Assembly (NCBI RefSeq): GCF_000349325.1
Contig: NC_020504.1
Location: forward strand, 1,956,053 to 2,020,052
DNA: 64,000 nt
Direction: 5' to 3'
Source of the DNA: Streptomyces davaonensis JCM 4913
Lineage (GTDB): Bacteria > Actinomycetota > Actinomycetes > Streptomycetales > Streptomycetaceae
A model generated the notes under the pieces. That model had not been told where the DNA came from. It saw nothing but the letters and a program-made list of their open reading frames with translations, and searched no databases. A program made the position numbers and the translations under genes. The first letter of the stretch is position 1; each line of letters starts with the position of its first letter. This document shows, in pieces, positions 8,792-18,332 of this stretch.

Positions 8792-10224
8792 GCGAGCCAA
8801 CCGTGCAGGAGAACCCGGAGCCCGTTCCGGACGAGAACCGGCGGCAGGTGCTGTACTGGCGGCTGCTGGCCCGGCTCTTCGACCCCGAGGAGCAGGCGAG
8901 TCTGGAGTCGGCGAGTGTGGCCGTCGTGGAGGACATCGGCCTGCCGCCCGCGCTGCTCGACCCGGGGGCGTCGGTGGAGTCCGTGGTGCAGCGGCACCCG
9001 GAGCTGGCCGCCGAGTTCGACGGGCTGATGACGCCCGGAGCCGACGCGGACGGGGAGCGCGACCGGGCCGCCGAGGTGCGGCGCGCGGCCCTGGTGTCGA
9101 AGGTGCTGCTGAACGTCTTCAGCACCGGCTCGGGCACCGTCACCGCCGAGCAGTTGGCGCGCTGGCAGTCCGACGCGGGCTGGCTGGAGCGGGCGCTCGG
9201 CTGCAAGCCCGGTGACCTCCGCGGCGGCCGGGGCGGTGGGGTCGGTGTCGGGGGCGCCATGGGCGGTGGCGGGGGTGTCAGCCCGACCGGTACCGCCATC
9301 GGCGGCGGCACGCCCGACCTCAGCCGGCTCATCCCCGAGATCGGCCCGGAACTGGGTTCCATCGAGGCCTCCCTGGTCAAGCGCATGCACCTGCGCGAGG
9401 TACTGGCCGACCCGGCACTGGCCTCCCGGCTGACGCCGAGCATGTCCCTGATCGAGCAGTTGCTGCGCGACAAGGACAACCTCTCGGGTGTCGCCCTCGC
9501 CAACGCCAAGGCGCTGATCCGGCGTTACGTCGACGAGGTCACCGAAGTGCTGCGCACCCAGGTGGAGAAGGCCTCGGTCGGTGAGCTCGACCGGTCCGTG
9601 CCGCCCAAGCGGGTGTTCCGCAACCTCGACCTCGACCGCACCATCTGGAAGAACCTCACCAACTGGAGCCCGGAGGAGGAGCGGCTCTACGTCGACCGCC
9701 TCTATTACCGGCACACCAGCCGCAAGACCACGCCCCAGCGGCTGATCGTCGTCGTCGACCAGTCGGGTTCGATGGTCGACTCGATGGTCAACTGCACCAT
9801 CCTGGCGTCCATCTTCGCCGGGCTGCCGAAGGTGGACGTCCACCTGATCGCGTACGACACCCAGGCGCTGGACCTCACGCCCTGGGCGCACGACCCGTTC
9901 GAGACGCTGCTGCGGACCCAGCTCGGCGGCGGCACCGACGGCACCGTCGCGATGGCGCTCGCCCAGCCGAAGATCGCCGAGCCGCGCAACACCGTCGTGG
10001 TGTGGATCTCCGACTTCTACGAGTGGCGCCACACCGAGCTGTTCGAGAGCATGGCCGCCGTCCACCGCTCAGGGGCGAAGTTCATCCCTGTGGGCTCGGT
10101 GACCAGCTCCGGGCGCGGCAGCGTCAACCCGTGGTTCCGGGAGAAGTTCAAGGACCTCGGCACGCCGGTGATCTCCGGCCACATCAAGAAGCTCGTGCAC
10201 GAGCTCAAGACGTTCCTCACCTGA
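8788..10224 (+). CDS. VWA domain protein (CoxE/YehP-like)
   Basis: A 478-residue protein ending in a von Willebrand factor A domain. The MIDAS metal motif DQSGSM lies at residues 324-329, the conserved Thr in LGGGTDG at about 383, and the third MIDAS aspartate in WISDFYE at about 409. The N-terminal half is helical (DENRRQVLYWRLLARLFDPEEQ). A glycine-rich linker at about 149-180 (GGRGGGVGVGG, then AMGGGGG) joins the halves. VWA proteins of this kind pair with MoxR-type ATPases in chaperone-like complexes that remodel a client. The next gene is such an ATPase and the start is coupled (ATGA) to the preceding gene. Confidence 0.88.
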   Translation: MSEPTVQENPEPVPDENRRQVLYWRLLARLFDPEEQASLESASVAVVEDIGLPPALLDPGASVESVVQRHPELAAEFDGLMTPGADADGERDRAAEVRRAALVSKVLLNVFSTGSGTVTAEQLARWQSDAGWLERALGCKPGDLRGGRGGGVGVGGAMGGGGGVSPTGTAIGGGTPDLSRLIPEIGPELGSIEASLVKRMHLREVLADPALASRLTPSMSLIEQLLRDKDNLSGVALANAKALIRRYVDEVTEVLRTQVEKASVGELDRSVPPKRVFRNLDLDRTIWKNLTNWSPEEERLYVDRLYYRHTSRKTTPQRLIVVVDQSGSMVDSMVNCTILASIFAGLPKVDVHLIAYDTQALDLTPWAHDPFETLLRTQLGGGTDGTVAMALAQPKIAEPRNTVVVWISDFYEWRHTELFESMAAVHRSGAKFIPVGSVTSSGRGSVNPWFREKFKDLGTPVISGHIKKLVHELKTFLT

Positions 10225-10279
10225 TCACGGGGCCGTGTCCGCCCCCGTAGTGATCACCCCATCGAAAGGCATCGCCCTC

Positions 10280-11404
10280 ATGTCCGACCTGCTGCGCGCC
10301 CCTGCCGAGATCAAGTACGCCGAGGAGCTCGACTGGCTGGAGTCGATCGACGACAGCCCCAAGCCGTTCTCCTGGCGGCTGTCCCCGAAGATGGTCCGGC
10401 TGTTCATCCTCGGCTCCGAGCGGGCCGACGGCCTGGACCGGGAGGTCTCGCAGAAGTGGTTCGGCGACCGCAGCTTCGTGGAGCGGTCCATCGTCACCCT
10501 CGCCTCCGACCGCGGACTGCTGCTCATCGGTGACCCCGGCACCGGCAAGAGCTGGCTGGCCGAGCTGCTGTCCGCCGCGATCTGCCGCAACTCCACACTG
10601 GTGGTGCAGGGCACGGCCGGCACCACCGAGGACCACATCAAGTACTCCTGGAACGTGTCCATGGTGATCGCCAAGGGCCAGTCGCGGGAGTCGATGATCC
10701 CCTCGCCGATCATGACGGCGATGGAGGGCGGCGCCATCGGCCGCTTCGAGGAGCTGACCCGCTCCACCAGCGACGTCCAGGACGCGCTGATCTCGATCCT
10801 CTCCGAGAAGTACATCTCCGTGCCCGAGCTGGAGAGCGGCGCCGGCGACGACAACATCGTCTTCGCCAAGCCCGGGTTCTCCATCATCGCCACGGCCAAC
10901 AGCCGCGACCGGGGCGTCAACGACCTGTCGTCCGCGCTGAAGCGGCGCTTCAACTTCGTCCGCATCCCGGTGGTGACGAACAAGAAGGCCGAGGCGGAGA
11001 TCGTCCGCTTCCGCACCGAGGAGCTGCTGCGCCGCCACTCGATCGAACTGGACGTGCCGCCGACCCTGCTCGACGTGCTGCTCCAGAGCTTCGCCGATCT
11101 GCGCGCCTCCGCCGCCGCGGCGGGAAGCGACGACGAGAAGCTGGAGTCCGCGCTGTCGACGGCCGAGCAGATCGGTGTGCTGGAGGACGCCGTCCTGCAC
11201 AGCAACTTCTTCGGCGAGCGCGCCCTGACCGCCCGCACCCTCGCCTCCTCGCTGGTCGGCTCCCTCACCCGGCGCGAGCCCGAGGACCTGGCCATCCTCA
11301 ACAAGTATCTGCACGGCGTGGTCGAGCCGCGCAGCAAGGAACAGGGCGGCTCCTGGCCCGAGTTCCTGGAGGGCGGCCGCGACGCGATCGCCACCCTGTC
11401 ATGA
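10280..11404 (+). CDS. MoxR/YehL-type AAA+ ATPase
   Basis: A 374-residue hexameric-type AAA+ ATPase. Walker A is GDPGTGKS (84-91). The Walker B region is MEGGAIGRFEEL, with the acidic pair in FEE at 156-158. Sensor 1 is IIATANSRDRGVNDL, followed by the arginine-finger stretch SALKRRFNF. ATG at 10280 is chosen over the GTG at 10235 because GAAAGG lies about ten bases upstream and the extra 15 residues look non-conserved. It would provide energy for a VWA-linked remodelling complex. The stop overlaps the DUF5682 start (ATGA). Confidence 0.9.
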   Translation: MSDLLRAPAEIKYAEELDWLESIDDSPKPFSWRLSPKMVRLFILGSERADGLDREVSQKWFGDRSFVERSIVTLASDRGLLLIGDPGTGKSWLAELLSAAICRNSTLVVQGTAGTTEDHIKYSWNVSMVIAKGQSRESMIPSPIMTAMEGGAIGRFEELTRSTSDVQDALISILSEKYISVPELESGAGDDNIVFAKPGFSIIATANSRDRGVNDLSSALKRRFNFVRIPVVTNKKAEAEIVRFRTEELLRRHSIELDVPPTLLDVLLQSFADLRASAAAAGSDDEKLESALSTAEQIGVLEDAVLHSNFFGERALTARTLASSLVGSLTRREPEDLAILNKYLHGVVEPRSKEQGGSWPEFLEGGRDAIATLS

Positions 11405-14229
11405 GCGGCCCCCAGGAGAGCACGTCCTTCACCGGGCTCCGCGGGCAACTCCAGGAGGCCGCGGCCACGTTCGCGGGCGGTCCCGACGCTCTGGAGGGCA
11501 TCCTCCTCGGCATGGTCGACGACGTCGACCGGGCGGTGCGCGAGCCGCTGGAGATCTTCCCGGTCTGCCACCACTCCCCGGCCTCGGCGCTCGCCATGGC
11601 CCGGCGGCTGCGCGAGAAGCAGCCCAAGGTGGTGTATCTGGAGCTGTGCGAGGACATGGCGCCGCTGCTGACCGAGCTGCGCAACTGCCGACTCCCGGTG
11701 GCCGTACAGGCGTTCGCGGGCGAGGCCGACGGCTTCCCCGCCGAGTGGGCGCCGCTGTCGGTCGTGGCGCCGATCACCGAGGCGTCCGCCGAATACCAGG
11801 CCATCGCCTACGCCCTGGACACCCCGGGCGTCGAACTGGTCCTGGTCGACCGGTCCTCGGACCATGTGTTCCAGTGGGACACCCGCGGCGAGCGGGCCGT
11901 CGACGCCGAGGGCGCGGAGGCGGCCGACGAAGCCGAGGCCCCTGAGGCGGAGGCCGCGCTGCACAGCGAGGCCGTCGGCGTCGAGATCGGCGATCTGCGG
12001 CCGCGCTTCGCCGAGTTGGAGGAGCACCTGCTGCGGCACGGCAAGGTGCGGCACTGGTCGGAGTGGTGGCACCAGTACGTCGAGGTCCCCCTCGGCGACA
12101 GCGATCACGACACCTACCGCCAGGTCATGTTCCTCATCGGCAGCCTGTTCCGGCGGCTGGCCCCGGGCGACGGGTCCCGGGTCCGGGTCGACGAGGACCG
12201 CGAGCGATACATGTGGACCCGGATGCGCGAGCATCTCGCGGCGAGCGGCACCGATCCGGAGGACTGCCTGTATGTCTGCGGGGCGTTCCACGCGGCCAGC
12301 CGGGTCGAGGAGTTCGGCGTGCACGGCAGCACGGACACGTTCACGATCTCCCCGCGTACGGCCACCAAGTGGCAGTACGGGCTGATCCCGTCCAGCCACG
12401 CGGCGATCGAGGCGCAGTTCGGCCTGGCCGCGGGCTCGGTGTCGATCGCGTCGACGGAGTGGACGAAGGGCCTGAAGCGGACCCGGGTCAAGCCGTACGT
12501 GCTGGAGGGGCAGGCCGGGAAGAAGAAGTCCACGGCGAAGAAGACGGCCGCCCTCCCGGTGCCGGAGTCCCCGGCCGACGTGGACCGGCTGTCCGGCTTC
12601 CTGCGCCGGCCGCCGGTGCTCGACGCGCTGGACGAGGCCGAACTGCTCGGCTGGTCGGTGGAGATCGTGCGGGCGGCCCGGCGCAACGGCTATCTCGCCT
12701 CCACCGCCGACGCCATCGCCGTGTTCGAGACGTCGATCCTGCTGGCCGGGGTGCGCGACCGGGCCAAGCCCACGCCGTACGACTTCCAGGACGCCGCCGT
12801 CACCTGCATCGAGAAGGACCGGGTGCCCGGGCGGCGGGACGTGCGGCGGCTGGTCGAGATCATGATGGGCGGCGACCGGATCGGCCAGGTCGGCTACGAC
12901 TCGCTGCCGCCGCTGGCCCGCGATGTGTACGACCGGCTCGCGCCGCTGGAGCTGAAGCTCGAACAGCGGGGCGTACGGCGGGCGTTGCTGGACCTGGCGG
13001 CGCGGCCGGAGCTCCAGGCCTGTTCCGATGTGCTGTGGATGCTGCGGCGGCTGCTGCCGCAGGGCGCGGCACGGCCGATCATGGGTGAGCGGCGGCTCGG
13101 TGAGCGGTCGATCCAGGAGTCGTGGGACCTGGCGCTCGGCACTCACCAGCGGGCGCTGATCGAGCTCGGCTACGAGGGTGTCAGCCTCGAACAGGTCCTG
13201 GAGCAGCGGCTGCGGCGCGACGCCTACGATCCGCGGGCGACGACGGCGACCGTGCTGGCCGCGGTCGAGGACGCGCTGCTGTACCTGGGCGGCCGCCGGG
13301 TCGCCGACGAACTCGGCTCCCACGCCCTGAAGGTGCTCTCCGGCGAGCGCAGTGTGGACGGCGCGCCGGAGGTGCTGCGCCGGGTGCGTGCACTGCTCGC
13401 GTACTACCGCACCAGCGAGCCGGTGCTGCCGGGGTGGATCGAGTCGTTCGTCAAGACCGGTTACGCCCACTACTGCACCCTGCTGCCGACGGCGTTCCGG
13501 GACGAGGACGCGACGGTGGGGCAGGTCGCGGCCATGCTCGGCTTCCTGTTCTCCATGGAGAGCCTGGCGCTGTCGCTGGGCTGCGACCGGACCCAGCTGG
13601 AACTCGCGGTCGCCCAGTCGCATCCCGAGGATCCGGCGAAGACGGCACTGCTCTGGGCGGCGCAGGTGCAGCTCGGCACGCTGTCCCGGGCGGAACTGCG
13701 GGAGCGGTGCGACGAGTTGCTGGACAATCCGCTGGTGGTGTCCGCGTATCCGCGTTACCTGAACGGGTTCGTGCACGCACTGGGGCCGGTGCCGGGGCTC
13801 GCGGACGTGGTCGTGGAGGCGGTGTCGAACGCCTTCGGGCGGCTGCCGGACACGGTGCTGCTGCCGTGGCTGCCGCTGCTGATCACCACCCTGAGGAACG
13901 GAGCGGCGGATCTGGCACCGCTGCTGATCCGCGAGGCGGGGCGCATCTTCCCGGCGCGGCTCGCGGCGCTGGACAGCTGGGTGCCACCCTGGAAGGCACC
14001 GCAGGCGGACCCGTTCGCCACGACCCGGGCACGGTCCGACGTCCGCCTTGGCGCCGCACTCCTCTCCGCGCACCCGGCGACCTGCGACGCGGTGGCGGAA
14101 CTGCTCGGCTGCGAGGCCGGGTGGGAGGAGTCCGGCGCGTCGGCGGCACCGTCGGGCGTGGCGCTGCTGACCGCGTATCCGGCGACGTGTGATGCCGTGG
14201 CGGAGCTGCTGGGCCGCGCAACCGTCTAG
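11401..14229 (+). CDS. DUF5682 family protein (YehM-like)
   Basis: A 942-residue protein, the largest of the set. The N-terminus has CHHSPASALAMARRL (His57, His58), then VVYLELCEDM, and later YVCGAFHAA at about 290. This pattern (His-rich start, E-x(2)-E/D after a beta strand, glycine-x-His near the end) fits the TraB/TIKI/ChaN-like fold to which DUF5682 proteins appear related, a possible metal site. A lysine-rich linker (GKKKSTAKKTA, about 376-386) leads to a long helical repeat-like C-terminal half. The last 60 residues contain a duplicated 18-residue segment (886-903 and 921-938, 16 identical). No signal peptide. Probably the client-facing or effector subunit; its activity is unknown. Confidence 0.82.
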   Translation: MSGPQESTSFTGLRGQLQEAAATFAGGPDALEGILLGMVDDVDRAVREPLEIFPVCHHSPASALAMARRLREKQPKVVYLELCEDMAPLLTELRNCRLPVAVQAFAGEADGFPAEWAPLSVVAPITEASAEYQAIAYALDTPGVELVLVDRSSDHVFQWDTRGERAVDAEGAEAADEAEAPEAEAALHSEAVGVEIGDLRPRFAELEEHLLRHGKVRHWSEWWHQYVEVPLGDSDHDTYRQVMFLIGSLFRRLAPGDGSRVRVDEDRERYMWTRMREHLAASGTDPEDCLYVCGAFHAASRVEEFGVHGSTDTFTISPRTATKWQYGLIPSSHAAIEAQFGLAAGSVSIASTEWTKGLKRTRVKPYVLEGQAGKKKSTAKKTAALPVPESPADVDRLSGFLRRPPVLDALDEAELLGWSVEIVRAARRNGYLASTADAIAVFETSILLAGVRDRAKPTPYDFQDAAVTCIEKDRVPGRRDVRRLVEIMMGGDRIGQVGYDSLPPLARDVYDRLAPLELKLEQRGVRRALLDLAARPELQACSDVLWMLRRLLPQGAARPIMGERRLGERSIQESWDLALGTHQRALIELGYEGVSLEQVLEQRLRRDAYDPRATTATVLAAVEDALLYLGGRRVADELGSHALKVLSGERSVDGAPEVLRRVRALLAYYRTSEPVLPGWIESFVKTGYAHYCTLLPTAFRDEDATVGQVAAMLGFLFSMESLALSLGCDRTQLELAVAQSHPEDPAKTALLWAAQVQLGTLSRAELRERCDELLDNPLVVSAYPRYLNGFVHALGPVPGLADVVVEAVSNAFGRLPDTVLLPWLPLLITTLRNGAADLAPLLIREAGRIFPARLAALDSWVPPWKAPQADPFATTRARSDVRLGAALLSAHPATCDAVAELLGCEAGWEESGASAAPSGVALLTAYPATCDAVAELLGRATV

Positions 14230-14236
14230 CCCCTGC

Positions 14237-14273
14237 GTGCGCAGGCCGGACTCACCGGGTTCGGCCTGCGCAC
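14237..14273. terminator. Bidirectional hairpin terminator
   Basis: A perfect 12-base stem (14237-14248 with 14262-14273, beginning GTGCGCAGG) around a 13-base loop lies between the convergent DUF5682 and GH16 genes. There is no U-tract, as usual in Streptomyces. Confidence 0.75.
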
Positions 14274-14283
14274 CTGGGTTGTT

Positions 14284-14341
14284 CAGCCCTTCTGCTCCAC
14301 TCTCAGCCCTTCTGCTCCACTCTCAGCCCTTCTGCTCCACC
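14284..14341. repeat. Three tandem 20-base copies of the GH16 gene's 3' end
   Basis: Almost three exact copies of a 20-base unit lie head to tail from 14284, 14304 and 14324. Each copy, on the minus strand, encodes the final VEQKG and a TGA stop. The gene stops in the first copy it meets (14323-14325); the other two are untranslated downstream duplicates. The unit length is not a multiple of three, so readthrough would shift frame at each copy. Confidence 0.9.
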
Positions 14342-16200
14342 CGCACCCAGTCCACCTCGGCCTGCACTCCCCCGGCCGCGACCCGGTCGACGCTGGACTG
14401 CGGCAGGCCCCAGTAGGGAGTCGTCACCTTGTTCCAGCCCGCCGGATAGGCGCCGCCCAGCGCGAGGTTGAGAATCACGTACTGGTTGTGGTCGAAGACC
14501 CACTGACCCCGGGTCGACTCCAGCTTGTTGCGGGAGGTCTCCTGGACCAGCCGGTCGTCGACGTAGAACCGCATGCCGACCGGCGTCCACTCCACCGCGT
14601 AGGTGTGCCACTGGTCGGCCCGGCCGCCGTTCGGGTAGGTCTGGCGGGCGCCGATGTTGCCGTCGGCGGAGTAGCCGGGGCCGTGCAGGGCGGTGCTGGT
14701 CCAGTCGGCGTAGCCGACGTTCTCCATGATGTCGGTCTCGCCGGAGGCGGGCCAGGACACCGTCGGGTCGTCGACGTTGCTGCCGAGCAGCCAGAACGCG
14801 GGCCAGAACCCGTCACCCACCGGGAGCTTCATGCGGGCGCTGACCCGGCCGTAGGTGAAGTCGAACTTGGTGTTGGTGTCGATGCGGCCGGAGGTGAAGT
14901 CGTACGTGCCGCCGCCCGCCTTCGTGCAGCCCTTGCAGTGCTTGGCCTCGAGGATCAGATTTCCGCTCTCCTGACGGATGTTGTCGGTGGAGTCGACGTA
15001 CGCCTGGGACTCGCCGTTGACCGAGCCCATCTCCGTGCCGGTGCGCACCACGCGCCACTTGGAGCGGTCGAGGGAGGCGCTGGTGAAGTCGTCGAAGAAG
15101 GTGGTGCGGTAGGCGCCGGACTGGTCCGCGGGGAGCGCCGGGTAGGCCGCCTCCGCGCTGCCGCCCGTGCCCCAGACCTGGAACTCGTAGAGCGAGTAGC
15201 CGAATTGGGCGGTCGCGGGGGCCGGGTTGTAGAAGGAGCGGCGCTCCTTGCCGAGCATGCGGACGTAGCGGCCGGTGGCCGGTTGCGGCAGGCGGACCGA
15301 GTCGTGCAGGCCCACCGCCTCGCCCGGGGACTTCACGTTCGCGCGGCGGGTTGCGACCTCGGCCGCCGAGGGGCGGTACACCGTGCGCCAGGTGCGGTTG
15401 TCGTCGGAGACCTGGAGTTCGTAGTCGACGGCGAACGCGGCCTCCCAGTAGAGGTCGACCGTGTCGATCGTCGAGCGGGCGCCGAGGTCGACGGAGACCC
15501 AGCGGTCCGCGTTCCAGTCGCTGGACCAGCGGGTCTGGTCCGCCTTCAGATCGGCCGGCCAACCGCCGTCGGTGACGAACGCCGGGGAGTTGCCCGCGTG
15601 TTGGTAGACGTTCGAGTAGGCCGGGTGGTTCAGGGCCAGGTTGGCGCGGGTGGTCGAGGCGGGGGCCGGTTCACCGCCGTAGACCTTGAAGGAGTAGAGG
15701 GAGTAGCCCCAGGGAGTGGCGCGTTCGACGCCGCGCATGCGGACGTAGCGGCCGGTGACCTCCTGCGGGTAGGTGTGGGCGGTGACCGAGCCTCCGGTGC
15801 CGGCGGTCTCCGTGTAGAAGGGGGTCCAGTCCGTGCCGTTCTTCGAGACCTCCAGGACGTAGCGCTTGCCGTAGGCGGCTTCCCAGTCGAGGACGACGCG
15901 GTCGATACGGATGTTCTGGCCGAGGTCGAGGCGGATCCAGGCGTCGTCGGCGAAGTTGCTGGACCAGCGGGACGTGCCGTTGCCGTCGAAGGCGAGGCCG
16001 GCGGCCAGGTCCGCGTTCTCGCTGCCGGAGGCGGTGGCGGCGGCCGGGTTCGCGGTGTACGCGGCCGAGGCGCGGTCGGTGTCCCAGGCCGCCGCAGCTG
16101 CGAGTTGCTGCGGTGCGGGGGTGGCCTGGGCGGTGCCCATGGTCAGCACGGCGAGCGTGCCGAGGGCGGTCAGAAGGATGCGCGGGGTGCGGGTGGGCAT
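14323..16200 (-). CDS. Secreted GH16 endo-beta-1,3-glucanase (laminarinase-like) with two CBM32-like domains
   Basis: A 625-residue exported glucanase. Signal peptide about 1-30 (PRILLTALGTLAVLTMGTAQA). Two F5/8-type C (CBM32-like) carbohydrate-binding modules follow at about 40-175 and 185-345, each with the WSSxFxDDxW/YVRM pattern. The GH16 domain occupies about 365-625, with the catalytic signature GETDIMEN (Glu488, Asp490, Glu493: nucleophile, helper and acid/base) and the supporting WPAFWLLGS and VEWTPVGMRFYVD strands. Divergent from a GH55 gene, which strengthens a beta-1,3-glucan role. The modules preceding the catalytic domain probably hold it on fungal or plant wall glucan. Confidence 0.92.
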   Translation of the reverse strand: MPTRTPRILLTALGTLAVLTMGTAQATPAPQQLAAAAAWDTDRASAAYTANPAAATASGSENADLAAGLAFDGNGTSRWSSNFADDAWIRLDLGQNIRIDRVVLDWEAAYGKRYVLEVSKNGTDWTPFYTETAGTGGSVTAHTYPQEVTGRYVRMRGVERATPWGYSLYSFKVYGGEPAPASTTRANLALNHPAYSNVYQHAGNSPAFVTDGGWPADLKADQTRWSSDWNADRWVSVDLGARSTIDTVDLYWEAAFAVDYELQVSDDNRTWRTVYRPSAAEVATRRANVKSPGEAVGLHDSVRLPQPATGRYVRMLGKERRSFYNPAPATAQFGYSLYEFQVWGTGGSAEAAYPALPADQSGAYRTTFFDDFTSASLDRSKWRVVRTGTEMGSVNGESQAYVDSTDNIRQESGNLILEAKHCKGCTKAGGGTYDFTSGRIDTNTKFDFTYGRVSARMKLPVGDGFWPAFWLLGSNVDDPTVSWPASGETDIMENVGYADWTSTALHGPGYSADGNIGARQTYPNGGRADQWHTYAVEWTPVGMRFYVDDRLVQETSRNKLESTRGQWVFDHNQYVILNLALGGAYPAGWNKVTTPYWGLPQSSVDRVAAGGVQAEVDWVRVEQKG

Positions 16201-16243
16201 GCGGCTCTCCTTGAGCAGGGAGTGTGGGGGCGCCGGTTCCCCG

Positions 16244-16261
16244 TAAAGTCTCAGGACTTAA
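16244..16261. promoter_or_regulatory. Candidate operator between the GH16 and GH55 genes
   Basis: An 18-base dyad, TAAAGTC-TCAG-GACTTAA, lies 44 bases upstream of the GH16 start in an AT-rich island (16240-16285) in otherwise GC-rich DNA. Position and symmetry suggest a regulator or promoter site controlling the divergent glucanases. No matching regulator gene is adjacent. Confidence 0.4.
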
Positions 16262-16420
16262 TTTAGGTTGTGATTTAAAACTCAAGGGAAGGCCGCGTCA
16301 AGGTGTTGCGCATGATGTGCCGCCGCCCGGAGGCTACGGGGGACCGCGACACCCCAAGGCTCAACGGCCGTGTCGACCCCACCTGTTGAACACCTGTTGA
16401 AGAAGGAAGAGAGCCGCTTC

Positions 16421-18220
<1,800 letters not shown>

Positions 18221-18290
18221 TCCCGGTGCCGGAGCCACGCCTGTGACCGAACGCCGGCGGTCGAGGTGTGCTCCGTACGGCGCCGGTGGC

Positions 18291-18321
18291 GGCCCTTCCC
18301 GACTCGGTTCCGGGAGGGGCC
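18291..18321. terminator. Bidirectional hairpin terminator
   Basis: An 11-base stem with one G-T pair (18291-18301 with 18311-18321, GGCCCTTCCCG against CGGGAGGGGCC) and a 9-base loop lies between the convergent GH55 and sulfatase genes. Confidence 0.75.
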
Positions 18322-18332
18322 GTCGCGCGCGT

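Noticed and set aside
14284..14341. CRISPR array
   Set aside because: The copies are directly adjacent without spacers and match a gene's stop-codon segment; no cas genes are present.
14488..16266. A 592-residue reading frame antisense to the GH16 gene
   Set aside because: Gly/Val/Asp/Arg-rich composition typical of antisense frames in high-GC DNA, with no domain, while the other strand encodes a clear GH16 enzyme.
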